A stretch of 64,000 nt of DNA from Phytophthora quininea (Eukaryota; Oomycota; Peronosporomycetes; Peronosporales; Peronosporaceae): contig JAAVTG010000670.1 in NCBI GenBank assembly GCA_011947345.1, positions 62,001-126,000 of the forward strand. The letters are read 5' to 3'. Position 1 is the first letter of the stretch, and each line of letters starts with the position of its first letter. The notes under the pieces are model-generated. The model was given only the letters and a program-made list of their open reading frames with translations. It ran no database searches and was not told where the DNA came from. Shown one piece after another: positions 8,792 through 19,869 of this stretch. Made by a program: the position numbers and the translations under genes.

Positions 8792-11014
8792 GCAGGCATC
8801 GGACAATATCCATTGTATATGGATTGTTGCCGAGACGCTCGACACAATCAATATTGGAACAATGTCAATTTCTTGGGAAAACAATTGCAATGCATCGATC
8901 TAAGTGTGTATCTTCTCGTTGAAGTGTCTGTGCGGGTCTTTTTCGACGAGTTGGCAGAGGCATAAACAACCACGTCTGCGGTCTCGAGGTACGAGGAAGT
9001 GGGAGAGCACGAGCGAGGTTTTTGCTAGACCACGGCGCGCTCCAGCTCACACTTTTGAACGCACACTGCCGTTGCTCAACCTCCACGACAGCCCCGCATC
9101 GAACCCCTCCGCTAACCACGCTACTATCGTAAGCAGCCTCGTCTCGAATCACTCCGCGCAAGCCTGTTCTACCAACGATGTCGGTCAGCTCGGCGTTTGC
9201 TCCCCAAACCTCCAGAAGAAACCAGCACTATCCATCGGCTTTTGCTCTCCACAGGAGAGGAATCGATTAATTCTGGTAGCGCTTGTGTCTCCACAGAGCC
9301 CAGCACCAAGCTCAAACACAGAAAATCTGAATCGACCCGCCCAGGCACTTCAAAGAAGAAGCGCACCAAAGCCTCTAGTGTTCGTTCACCAAGGCCTGCA
9401 AGTCCGAGTGGTGTTACGGCGAAACGAGGCAGCAGTCGCGCCTACCATCAGACGCCGCAGATTACCTGGGGAAGTCAGAGCGTCTATCGAAGAGAGATCC
9501 AAGTCCAGAGAGGAAGACCGCTCGAAATACATCGATTTGGCTTGGCTTCCAGCTCAGGGCTTCGCATCAGCGGAGATACAAGCTGTATCAGTGATGCTGA
9601 TACAAAGGCCATCACGAGTGAGTTTGATGTTTGAAAATTCAATCGCATGTATCAATATCACCATGATACTCTTGATACAGTATCAATACCCAGCTATCTT
9701 GCTGACTTTGCAGAAGTCTATTGTACTTTTGCCCGTTTGATTCATTAGACAAAACATTTCTGCACGTTTGTCGCCAAGGCAAGTGCGAAAATCGTTGATA
9801 ATGTATCCGTTTAGACTGAAGAATGGCTCTTGTGTTGCAGTAGACATCGGTTTGCAGAGATACACTCTTCCAAGGACAGCAACCGAGGGAAGTCTCTCTC
9901 CATGATCGCGGAATCATTTCAAGACGTCGGTAGTTCTGTAGAGTTCGAGTAGGCTGTACTCGCCGTCGTTCGACTGGCATGGCCAAGTTACTGATAGCTC
10001 TTTCCATTTCCACCAGATTTTGGTAGCTGCTCTTTCATGGTGAGTTGTGGCTGACACTCGTGTGGATGGCACTTCAACATCTAACAACGAGCGAATGGGG
10101 TCGCTGGTGCTCTGATCCGCATGACACCATTTACCACTAGATGGCGTAGTGCTCGGTGTCATCCGACGCTTTCTGTAGCTTGTAAGCGCTTGGAATGTTT
10201 TTGCGAAGTGACATTAAGTTGGTTAAGACTAGCTCCTTTCCTACAGAGGCTTCCTTGTGGGCAACGCCTCCGTCGTCTCTAGACCAGTCGTTGCGCTGAT
10301 GAAATGCCTCTGATGCTATTGCCTGTAGATGCGGCCCCACTTGATATGAAGCAAGCTAACGAAAGTGGCATGTTGACGCGGCGGCAGCTTGCCGTCTACG
10401 AGCGTTGTCGTCAACCTTGTTCACCACTGCACCGCACTACACTTTCATAAATTGAATATAGATGGCCTCATGTTCTTGCTCTGCTTGATGGGGTGTTTTG
10501 TTAGTGGGAGTTGCTTTCGACAAGAAACTCCTAAGGTAGTAGTAGTAGTACTTGATATTGTATTTGGAGAGTATCGTCTCGAAGCACGATGGTATCATTG
10601 ATGCTGATGCAGGTTCGTTGGCCGCATCAACATCCAGTTGAAACACACGTTGTGCTACCTGTATCTGATGGGGTATCAGGCATCATGAGATGATGCGAAG
10701 CCCTGTCTGTTCCTGCGACCTCCGTCGAGGTGGAACGACTGTTCTCGGCAGTGAAGTGCATGCTTGGATAATATATGCGGAAGCGAATAAGTGCGAAGAC
10801 GCTCGAGTCAATCCTCTCCTTGGGGATTAAGTAGGCAGAGAGGGTAGCATGAGAAAATAGCGAAGTAGAGGCTGAAGAGTACGATTAGCTGCCAGTAGAA
10901 GTTGCTAGCTGCCATTACGATCCTGGCAATATTGGACGAGGTCGCCACAATCAATATTGTGGAGAACAATTTTTGCAATGTAACAATGCCAATGTTTTAT
11001 TTTTTCGATCCCTG
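8792..11014 (+). mobile_element. hAT transposon, longest copy (2,223 bp)
   Basis: Termini read GCAGGCATCGG at the left and CGATCCCTG at the right, giving imperfect terminal inverted repeats around CAGG-SATCG. The element is flanked by an 8-bp target duplication, CTCGTGAA at 8784-8791 and CCCGTGAA at 11015-11022 (one mismatch), which is diagnostic of hAT. Near the right end a plus-strand segment (about 10,700-10,830) encodes VERLFSAVKC, the hAT dimerisation motif, with stops. The same terminal sequences recur in two ~1.05-kb internally deleted copies at 47,707 and 51,560. The transposase is dead, and a second hAT-like fragment lies inside in the opposite orientation. Confidence 0.85.
9683..10340 (-). 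pseudogene. Second hAT-family transposase fragment, nested and reversed
   Basis: The minus strand carries the C-terminal hAT dimerisation segment FFSLNGYIINDFRTCLGDK with flanking helices (WKWKELSV, LLELYRTTDVL) in several broken frames. Orientation and sequence differ from the host element's own ERLFSAVK motif, so this is a separate hAT lineage inserted into or captured by it. It is absent from the two 1.05-kb derivatives. Similar GATGCTGAT-containing sequence near 9,590 and 10,600 may mark its ends. Confidence 0.6.
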
Positions 11015-11306
11015 CCCGTGAAGCTCGCTGCGGCTGATGGCTCGGACTTTGCTGCGGAGAAATAGACAACGACGATGGGGTGGGGACTAGTCGACCAAAC
11101 AAACGAGATGCAGTCGTATGAACTCTTAACTGCGGATGTTCAACTCGCAAGTGACGAGGCTTGCGCGAATTACACGACAGTCGACTCGGACAATGGTGTG
11201 CGTTGGTGACGATGCCAGCCCCTGCAGAGGAGACTCGGGCAGTCCGTTCATTGTCGAGTCTACTGGTGCGATGAACGCGACAGGAGGTGTCCTTGTCGGC
11301 GTGGTG
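11015..11306 (+). pseudogene. GIP pseudogene, 3' half, split by hAT element
   Basis: Continuation of the copy at 8427. It has the KLAAADGSDF-type segment, a stop, MGWG, SYELLTADVQLASDEAC, then after a frameshift VCVGDD...CRGDSGSPF with the catalytic Ser retained, and GGVLVGVV. Homology stops at about 11,306, where an inverted second GIP copy is joined directly. Without the hAT insertion this copy would still be dead from its own stops. Confidence 0.75.
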
Positions 11307-11308
11307 AG

Positions 11309-11587
11309 GTCCTGCGTGCCGTTGCGGTAGTGCGATCCAACGGCCACGTAGTTGGGGCGAAGACGACTGGCGGTGCACGATGCAGTGGCCAGGACATGCG
11401 TCGGCGAGATCAACGAGCCGCCGCAAAGGAATCGCCTCCCGGGTCTCTCGAATGCCGGTCGTGTACGTCTTTGATCCGTTGGAACCGTCGATCCGCCAGG
11501 AATGAGTTGACGATGAGAGTGGTCGGCAGTTGCTTGTGTGGTGGCTAGGAAGCCGAAAGTAGCGATGACAGTAGAGCTAGCGTTCAT
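11309..11587 (-). pseudogene. GIP pseudogene, N-terminal half only
   Basis: The start at 11587 gives a signal peptide (MNASSTVIATFGFLATTQA) and RQLIPGGSTVP. A frameshift follows, then CGGSLISPTHVLATASC (His position is Ser), PNYVAVGSHYRNGTQD, and the copy ends at about 11,309 against the 3' half of an oppositely oriented GIP copy. The tail-to-middle join is an inversion or deletion breakpoint. Confidence 0.7.
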
Positions 11588-11910
11588 GATACGGTGGATA
11601 GAGTGGGCGGTAGATCGAAAATGGCCAACTGGAACGAAACGATTCGTCCAATGACGATAACTCCCCTCAAGGTCTGCAGCCAGAAGTGAGATGAATTCGA
11701 GACCTAAGTCCATGTGCTGTCGATTCAGTGCGAAAAGGAGTTTGCTCGCTTGTCGCTCTGGCACCTGTTTCAGCACTTACCGTTTAGCGCGGCGATTGTG
11801 GCCCTCCGTTAGCGCTCTTTGTAAGCACAGTGGTAACTCTGCAAGTACATGATGTGACAACCGACGAAGAAAAAGCATATCAATCGAAGTCAATTCTGTC
11901 CGGCTTAGCT
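11588..11910. other. No gene seen
   Basis: Intergenic DNA between two minus-strand GIP copies, nothing recognised. Confidence 0.3.
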
Positions 11911-12680
11911 TTACTGGGCCTTGGTGATCTTGGTGATCCAGTTCACCGCCTTCGACACGCGGGCGTACACCGACGGAATGCCATCGAGACCACATCCCTT
12001 GCCCCAGCTCGACAGGCCGATGACAATGTCGTCCGCGTCTCCCTTCTTCTGCTCCTTGACCAGCGGGCCACCAGCGTCCTGGCTGCACGAGTCCTGGTTC
12101 TTGACACCGCCGGCGCACAGCATGGAATCGTCAATGTTGTAGACCTGCGCGCAGTCGCGGTTGTCCCATGTCTCCACGCTCACCTTCCTGAGCTCCTTGG
12201 ACACGGTTCCGTTCGGGTACGAGGTCTCACCCCAGCCCGCGATCGAAGCCCAGGTGCCAGCCTTGGCGTCGTTGGCGTTCGGGAGCTTCGCCGGCGTGAA
12301 CTTGCTGGCCTTCTCGAGCGTCAGTAAGGCAAAGTCGTAGGTGCCGCTGTCGTAGTTGTAGTTGGTGTGGTTCTCGGCCTTCACGACCTTGATCTGCTCG
12401 CCGTCCTGGGTGCCTTCGTTGAAGTGCGTGCCGATCGCCACGTAGTTGGTCGCGCCCCACACGGTGCAAGTCGCCGTAGTCAGCACGTGCTTGGGCGAGA
12501 CGAGGACAGCGACGCAGAAGGTTTTGCCTCCAGGAGTCTCGCGAATGCCCGTCGTGTACGCCATCGTTCCCTTGGGGACGACCGATCCACCGATGATGAG
12601 GCGGCGTTCAGCGTGTTCGGGGTGGCTTCAGCGCCAGCCAGGAGAGCGGCCGTGGCAGCGAGCGTCGAGATAACCTTCAT
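11911..12680 (-). pseudogene. Glucanase inhibitor-like gene with one frameshift
   Basis: The signal peptide begins at 12680 (MKVISTLAATAALLAGAEA). One missing base in a C-run near 12,621 breaks the frame before the RRLIIGGSVVP strand, and from there the frame is open to 11911. The His position is Thr (TTATC), Asp is kept (YDFALL) and Ser is Ala (SQDAGGP). The C-terminal YARVSKAVNWI helix is intact. An internal Met in the second segment gives a 217-residue open frame, but that start would lack the signal peptide. Either the gene is just dead or a base is missing from the assembly. Confidence 0.8.
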
Positions 12681-13213
12681 GGTGGTTGGCAGGTACTTTG
12701 GCAGGAACGTGGCAAAATTGAGAGTGACGAGCGGCTTGGCAAATTTGCGGGACTCGCTTTGCGACAGAGTCGCATGTGCGGACGGCTCGCTTTGCAGACG
12801 GTGAGGTTTCCATGTGTTTGCTCTTGCCGACGCAGAGCGATTTGACCCGGACGGCAACTCCATACAGTGGCGGGCCCTATGCTTCTGCGGCGTGTGGCAA
12901 CGGCACGACAATCCAATCCGAAGATCAAAGCATTTGTTGGAGAGAACCGCTTACTTGCGCAGTCACACAACGCTTGCATCACTGTGGGTTCCCAGTGCAA
13001 AAGTATCATCTCGCACGAGTGTCGTATTGCAGCGTTGCACGGCGGTTCTCCACTCCCCACTGGCACTCGGCATAACAAACAAACAATCGAAATGTGCCGG
13101 TGATTGAGGAGGCTTCACAACGACGATGTGAAGATGACGAGGACCTCATACATGCTTAACATACGATATTCCATCACAGCGGTAACGTAAACTCGCGCGT
13201 AGCGGAGGAAAGC
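12681..13213. other. No gene seen
   Basis: Boundary between the GIP cluster and the housekeeping-type genes. No motif recognised on either strand. Confidence 0.35.
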
Positions 13214-14031
13214 ATGGCCGATGACAGCTCTACCGAGAGCGAGGGCTTCGCGTCGCCCGTTCGCCAGGCTAGTGCGCCTGCAGCAACACCAGCCCTCCGC
13301 CACCACCGTTGACGAACGCCATCTCAACGTCCCATAATATCCTCGACTTGTTCGACCTCCAGCAACCACCAATTCCACCTCCGTCTTCTGCTGCGACCGT
13401 AAGTTCACAAGCTTCGAATCGACCGAAGAAGGATCACTATGTCATTCCAAGACGTCCAATTCCACAAGCACCTGCAGTCGTGGATGGAGCGCCAAAACCC
13501 ACAAGTGTTCACCATGAAAATTCAAGGAGGAGCCAACTACCGATTGTGTGTCGTCGAAGGATCCCGAATACGGCCCACCCCACCCGACAGCATAATCCGA
13601 GGCATCGCCCGCCAGTCGAGAGTCGACCAACAGCCCCGGACACGACGCACTCAACCCAGCAGGATCTTTGCGGTCATCAGTTGGTACTTCCCGTCATTTT
13701 GGATCTTGAAATGGGGTTGATGTGCGCTTGCTGCAGAAGAAAACACCTACCGAGGTCCATCTTCACCAAGAAGCAGCGGAAAGAGTCGAGAAAAATGACT
13801 CGAAAGTGTATGGACTGCATGCACAGGCCCGGTCAGCTGAGACCAGACGCCTACCTTCGGCACATTCTGGAGATGCGAGCTGTAGCGAGATACCAGGAAA
13901 GCTATCAGTCGAGCATTCCACAAGCCAGTCGAAGTTATCCACCACGTGCGAATCCTGATGACGGAATAGCTGCAGGTGTCCAGCGTCGACCCCTCGGGCA
14001 GCAGCATCCAGAGCCCGTCGGGAATGGATAG
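13214..14031 (+). CDS. Stc1-like zinc-finger protein, 5' end uncertain
   Basis: The open frame covers about 13309-14031. No ATG opens it; the nearest ATG with a plausible start (13214, MADDSSTESEG) is in another frame, implying an indel or an unseen splice. The N-terminal part is Pro/Ser-rich and low complexity. The C-terminal half has a Cys-rich module, CACCRRKHLPRSIFTKKQ...RKCMDC, whose spacing resembles the Stc1 treble-clef finger that in fission yeast links RNAi to heterochromatin. That parallel rests on spacing only. No neighbour supports a role. A genuine conserved coding exon is likely; the function is unknown. Confidence 0.5.
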
Positions 14032-14285
14032 ACCATCCTCCACCGTCGAGCAAGAAACCTCGACATGCCACCCTTGCAGTTTCAAGGCGCTGAAACACGA
14101 GCTTGCTGAATTGTTTACTTGAATTCATCATTCCAGTTTCCCCTCAATCAAATACACACAACAAACGACGCGGAGTCTGCTCCAATGATCAAAACGAGCA
14201 ACCACACGGTTTTATATAATTCGACTTGCGCAGTCTTACAAATTTGTCTGCCATTTTGGCCGCAAGTGATCGTTGACCGAGCGGA

Positions 14286-16602
14286 TCAACGATGCGGACG
14301 CGTGCGCAGAATTTCCCCGTCCCCGTGGATATTTTCATCAAGCGTGAAGCACATGAGCAGGACATTGACCGAAGTTTCGTAGATCTAAAGAACACAAAAA
14401 TTAGTATCACAAAATACCCATCGACAAACCAGACTTACGGTCATGAAAGCTTGCGCGACGCTGTACGAGAACAGCACGATCACCACCAGCGGGAGCACGG
14501 GAGAAGGCATCTGAGAAATGAGGATCAAAGACACAAAACAATTGAGATGGTTGGACAGAAGCGAAATCAAGAGATAAACGTACATCATCAAGTAAAAACC
14601 ACGAAATCAGACACGTCGTGGTACAAACGATCAGCTTCCCAAGCAGAACGGAGGCGTGGCCGATCCGACTTAGCGCTCCAACTCGTAGTAAATTTGAGGA
14701 GATCAGCGTGTAGGCGAGCTGTTGGCATCAAAACGAAGTAAAGTACTTTAAACTACAAATACTTTGTGTCTTTTACTTACCTTTCCGGACGTGTAGAAAT
14801 TCGAGCCTTGGATCGCAGTGACGTAGACTGCCTCCTTGCAAATGTACTTGAGGCAGTGCTTAAAGCACCAAATGCAGCACTGTTGCGTCACAACAACTCA
14901 AAGTGGTTAGCAAGCCCTCGACAACTTTTCTAAAGCGGGTGACTTACACAGCAGCACTTGGCTAAAAGCGAAGTGAAAGTGTTCGCATCGAATTCGTTCT
15001 TGTTTTCAAGGTACAAGAAGAACGAGCGAATGTGTTCCACCGGCGCTACGAGGCCTGAGCTCAATGCCAACGTCCCAAGATGGTAATGTATGGTGGTGTG
15101 AGCCGAATACGACACCGGATCGGCCTCCTCAAAGTCTTTCAGTCCCGTGACTCTGTTTTCTGGCGAGAAATACCACAGAGACACCGCCGTAGCAGTGATC
15201 ATCTCTCCAATAGACAGCACGAAGTTGACAGACCAGTACATGCCCCACGCGTGAAACAGAAACAGCCACCGCAAGTTTGTGCTCACTTGGAAGGACTCTG
15301 TGACGACGCGGAAAGAAGCTGGCGAGCTGGCCGAGATGGTTGCGATGCGAGTGGACGTCTCGCCAGCGCCGAAGAGCGACACAGTGACCAAGATGCCCCA
15401 GCCAAAGAGAAGCAACAACACCACGTAGGTGATAAAGGGCAGGATGAGCAGGCGCTTCAGTTGGGACAAGGCTTGCGAGGCGTGCGTGATAAAGGCCCCA
15501 GCCAGCAGCAGTCTCGACATCATCACCATCGCGAACAGTAAAAGAGAATCGCAGCGCAGCACATGGCGACGGCACTGATCTGAAGCGAGCTGAGCATAAC
15601 GGGGTCGTCCACGTAATTCAGTGGCTCTGCTGTGGCTTTCAGCAGGAGGTAGCTGCTGTACGCGAGGATTGCTTCGATGCCGACGGTCGATAGCAACACA
15701 CTCACACAGCCGCAATAGCGCAGTAAAACCAGATAAAAAGCCGCCGTCGATAGCGACACTCCAGTCGCAATAATCAAAACCTGCCAGCACTACAAACAGC
15801 AAAGTTTAAAGTAACTAGCTGCAACATTATCAATCAAGAAATAACTTAGCTCGTACATTGCCCAACGCCCCCACGAATCTCCCCACCGTGTCTTGCAACT
15901 GCGCAATCATCGTCTCTTCCGATTTCACTACAAAAACACAACAAAAAGTCTCTTCATCCACTTCACCAACAAAAGCAAAGAAATCAAAACGTTCCCACCT
16001 TCTGCAGGTGCACAGGCGTAGGCCCATTTGTGCGTCTTGTACGTTTCAAACTGCACCTCCTGCAGTGCCCTCGTGCCGTTCACTCCAACTCTCTTCGACT
16101 CCAGTGGCAACTCCACTTTCAAAATGTCTCCTGTTTTATCCGGACATTCGTCCACACAGACCCCAAAATCCGGATTGTGGCGGAAGTCTGGGAAGTAGAC
16201 GACTCTTTGAAAGCCACAGCTGTTGCCCTGGAAGTCTACACCGCTTTTGATCTCTTTAGCGAAGCCCAGACTACTCTCGTGGGAGAAGGCGGCCATGGCC
16301 AGCGCCACCATCCCGATCCAGTAGGTGGCCAGGCAGCCCAAACTCAGGACGTCAGTGCAGTGACGGTCCTGTCGGGTCCTGCGGAAGTGCCGCAGCAAGG
16401 AGGAGGACGATCCTGTACTTGGAGACAGAGCATGAACCGTCCTGGGACCTGGCGCTGGGCCTAACAGAGGCGAGCGCTCGTCCAATGGCTGACCGTCACT
16501 GCTGCTACTGGCACTGGCGTTGCTGCGACTGGGGCCCAGCTCTTCGTACGGACTGTTCCAGCTATTGCGGTCGGCCTCGTCGCTATTGCGCCAGTTGCTC
16601 AT
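14286..16602 (-). CDS. Choline transporter-like protein (SLC44/CTL), 7 exons
   Basis: Multi-pass membrane protein of about 640 residues. Exons on the minus strand are 16602-15999, 15927-15857, 15789-14948, 14879-14781, 14718-14584, 14510-14439 and 14384-14286. The six introns are 54-73 nt, and all have GT...AG ends and preserve phase. The N-terminal cytosolic tail is Ser/Pro-rich. The first TM (about 85-105) is followed by the CTL signature, VDFQGNSCG and VCVDECP. TM-rich exon 3 ends in HYHLGTLALSSGLVAPVEHIR and a Cys cluster. The last exons hold the conserved VTAIQGSNFYTSGK, LLRVGALSRI and IYETSVNVLLMCF blocks. The family transports choline or related substrates at plasma or organelle membranes. 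Exon 3 lacks one base near 15,545 inside a TM segment; this is the only defect. Confidence 0.88.
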
Positions 16603-16639
16603 GTTGGAAGCTCTTTTGACGATGATTCTTATTTATTTT

Positions 16640-17150
16640 TGAAGGATTTTGACGAAAGTTGGTACGATTTAAGATTACTTGTCCTTTGTATGAGAAGGAA
16701 CATTTTGGAACTCTGGCGTGTCAGCATTGTCAAAAGTTGCTCCGGTGGAGGAGGTAGATGGAGGCCGACGCCGTCCCTCCTGCCAGTACAGGCCGCGGAG
16801 GTCTACGATCGCAGACACGGTCGACCTCGCCACCGTCAACCCCTTCAGCCCCAGGAGCTCCGGCGCCTTGACATCGTCTTCACATCGGAGAGCTTGTTTG
16901 TCTTCGCGCGAGCTGGATTCGTGAGCATGGCGTATGTGTGCAAGTCGTACCGCAAAGAGTACAACTGCCATGGAATGACGGCAGACCTCGTCTCGTGTTA
17001 CGAGTTGACCTACAAGACCTACGCTGGAGGTTTGGAGTGCCCTGACATGCCCCCTAACGCCAGACTGCCCCGGGTCGGCGTGTACAGCGCGACCCTGGGA
17101 CGAATCGTCTTCCGTTCCGCCCGTTGGTTCCGTTCCGCCTGAGTCTGAGT
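16640..17150 (+). CDS. Unrecognised Cys-containing reading frame
   Basis: An open frame ends at 17142 with a plausible folded segment (FVSMAYVCKSYRKEYNCHGM, then LVSCYELTYKTYAGGLECP). I recognise no family. The other strand over the same bases has poorer-looking frames. It may be a displaced fragment of an extracellular domain lying next to the acyltransferase relic. Low confidence that it is expressed. Confidence 0.2.
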
Positions 17151-17189
17151 ATCCGGAGAGACAGGGCGAGGCAGTCATCCAAGAACCGC

Positions 17190-17830
17190 CGTGGCGACAG
17201 TAGCTCAAGCCGCGGACGAGAGCGCCACTGCGCCTCGCGCCATCTTCGACTCAGGCCCCAGGACGACCAAGCGAAGGATGCGGAGGGCGGGTGGCAGTCC
17301 CATCGTGAGCAGCATAGCGCAAACACCGGCAGGATGAAGTAACAGAAGATCTCGAGCAGAAGCGTCCACATGGGGAAGTAGCGGTGGTCCGGGTGGAACG
17401 TGAGCGTGAGCGTGGGAAGCAGGTTGAAGTACTCGGGTCGCTGCACCTTGTAGAACTGATACTTACACTCGAACGGTATGGGCCACAGCGTGAAGGCCAC
17501 CAGTGCGAACAGCGGGTAGACCCGGAAGAAGCGCTTGGAAAGTAGTCGACCAGCGTGAACCCCCACCTGTGGAAAGACGCACCGTCCTCCATCAACTTGA
17601 TGCTTTTCTTCATGAAGATTATGGTCAGAAGGAATGGCGACAGCACGAAGAAGGCGTCGACACCGACGGCCCCCTGACGAAATCGTGCATGAACCTGGTG
17701 TGTTGGATGGCGACCAGCAAGACTGCGGTGCCGCGCATGCCGTCGAGAGAGAGGATTTTGAGGCTGGCGATGAGCCTCTTGGAGTCGGTTGCTTTTGCTT
17801 GGGCGATGTCGATTCCGGCGGTCTGTCATT
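17190..17830 (-). pseudogene. Acyltransferase-3 family membrane protein, broken
   Basis: Across three frames the minus strand shows LKILSLDGMRGTAVLLVA, the hallmark first segment of OafA/YrhL-type acyltransferase-3 proteins. This is followed by GAVGVDAFFVLSPFLL, then SKRFFRVYPLFALVAF and FPMWTLLLEIFCYFILPVFAL. The order and hydrophobicity are correct for the family, which O-acylates sugars or lipids at membranes. Shifts occur near 17,675 (a G-run), near 17,552 and near 17,325. The C-terminal TM bundle was not found. A decayed or multiply mis-sequenced gene. Confidence 0.6.
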
Positions 17831-17869
17831 GGCGTCGTCTGCGACTTGGACACTCAACGCCGTTCCTGC

Positions 17870-18840
17870 TCTGTGCGTGGCATTTTAGTCGAGTTCTTTG
17901 GTGGTCTCCGTGCTGGTTGGGAACGAACTCTGCTGGTTGTAAATGACTGACTTATCCTGTGCGGCATCTTCGCTCGTGGCATGTGAAGAACACAACAAGA
18001 TTGGCAATGGAATTATTCACCACATGCGTTCTCGTTATTCACCATGTGGCTATGGTGTCAAATCCATGGGTATTTTCCCTTGCTGTTGGTGCATACACAT
18101 TTTCGGGTGCTTTTGCTGTTCGTCAGGGGTGAGCCATTGATTTGTCTTCAAATGCTCAGCGCGGAGAATGAATTAGCCGGTGCTTCCACGATGAAGCATA
18201 TTTTCTTTATCTTGCGCACCAATAAGTAGACGTGTTCAATGCTACGACGCCGCTGCCGCAGTAGACATTTGATCTCTCGCCTTCCTGTACAAGACGCGCC
18301 ACTCTACAAGAGTGTGTAGAACGCATGCAACGATGTTTACCAGGTCGCCCGACAGATAAGTTTATTGGTTGCTCTCAACGGCAAGAATGGGCTAGCCACA
18401 GCTCTGCTAATCTCCGCCGGGGCGCCTGGACGAGGAGTTCTTGGTTGGTGATGAAGGCACCAGATATGAGCCGGACATTCCACGAGTCGCCGGGTATTCG
18501 TGAAATTCGTGGTTCAAGGATGCAGGTCGATGGATTTCAAGCGACTTGGACCTGCATACTCGGAGAGTAATCGACCGCGTTGTGTCTTCAAGACGAAATA
18601 CTGCACTGTTTTCAATCCATCTCAATCACCAAAGCCACGGTAAAACCGTTTCCTTCGTCCAAAATTTCAGCAAGTCTGCTTCTCGTAGCTAGATACTACT
18701 AACATCAGCTCCCAAACCAAGCATGTACTGAGCAAAGCCCAGCTAAACAATGGCAAAACTTGTAATCCAACTTGTCCGGAAAAATGCATCGATTTCTTCA
18801 GGATTAACATCCCCCTCCCCCGCGGAAGAGGCTAGAGTGG
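17870..18840. other. No gene seen
   Basis: Almost 1 kb of intergenic DNA; only short shadow frames, no RNA gene or repeat recognised. Confidence 0.35.
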
Positions 18841-19859
18841 CTAGCTCGATATCTTGCCGAGCAACGCCATTCGGATCTGAATGTCATGGGCGGCGTCCAC
18901 CGCTTGTTGCATAGCGTCCTCAGTCCAGCACCAGTTGTTCTGGATAAACTTCGACGCTCCGCTTCTCGCACTACACGCTATAGTCATCAACGCCTTGTTC
19001 TTGGTTTCCTGGGAGATTAGAGGGCTGCTGATCAGGATGCTCGCGATCGGAAATTGACCAAATTTTGCCGCGTGCTTCAGCAACTTGGCCATCGTCTTGG
19101 GCGAAGCTTGTTGATGGTCATACAGGAATTTGACGACAGCAGTGCGCCGTTGCTTAGCAGCTTCTGTAAACGCCGCAGTGACCGCATCGGCTTGGAAAAC
19201 CTCTTGTTCAAACAAACACTCGACCATGTCGAGGTGTCCTCTACTGGCTGCTGCCACGAGAGCCTCAGCAAGCATCTCGTACGTGATGCAGTTCGCGCTG
19301 GTTAAAGTCTTCACCGCTCCTACGAAGTTCTTCTCGATAGAAATCTCGAACATGTGGATGATCTCGTCGGCGAGAGCAGGCGACTCGGATTTCTCCCAGC
19401 CCTGGGGCATCTTCCCCACCAGAAACTCGACGACATCGCCAAAGCCTTCGTCCGCTGCGGTGTCCAAAATGGAGAACACCGTCCGGTTTTTATCGCCATC
19501 AAAGCTTTTATCCTCGAACAGGAGCTGCAGCGCCTCGAGATGCCCATTCACTCCAGCAGCAACTGCTGCGTCTTCAGAGGCCCAGCAATCCGACCTGCCG
19601 AGTAAATGTTGCAGTCGCTCCAGACCTCCTTCTTGAGCAGCTTCGATGGTGGCTTCCAGAGGAGACGTCAATAACTCGTCCAGATTCTCAACCACCTCCA
19701 TCTCGCGACTAACCTCCCAAGGAATGCACATTTTGATTAACTCGCGACGGAAATTGTCAGGGAGTCAAGATCTTTTGAATCTTCGTCTTCGGGCTCGGCA
19801 ATTCGAGGACGCTTGGCATCTCGAGCGGCAGCGTCATTCTTTGTACTCTTTCTTGGCAT
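18841..19859 (-). CDS. Ankyrin-repeat-like protein
   Basis: The main frame is 18841-19731 (296 codons). It consists of tandem ~33-residue helix-turn-helix units of degenerate ankyrin type, for example TIEAAQEGGLERLQHLL, AGVNGHLEALQLLFE and AASRGHLDMVECLFE. A better N-terminus starts at 19859 (MPRKSTKND, basic and acidic, nuclear-looking). It joins through a one-base shift near 19,761 so that a short linker (DNFRRELIKM) leads into MCIPWEV. The length and a single domain of ankyrin-like units suit a protein-protein interaction role; no partner is evident. If the shift is an assembly error the protein has about 339 residues. Confidence 0.7.
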
Positions 19860-19869
19860 CGTTGACGAG

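Noticed and set aside
14292..15541. Plus-strand frames over the SLC44 gene
   Set aside because: Antisense to exons and introns that splice into a coherent SLC44 protein.
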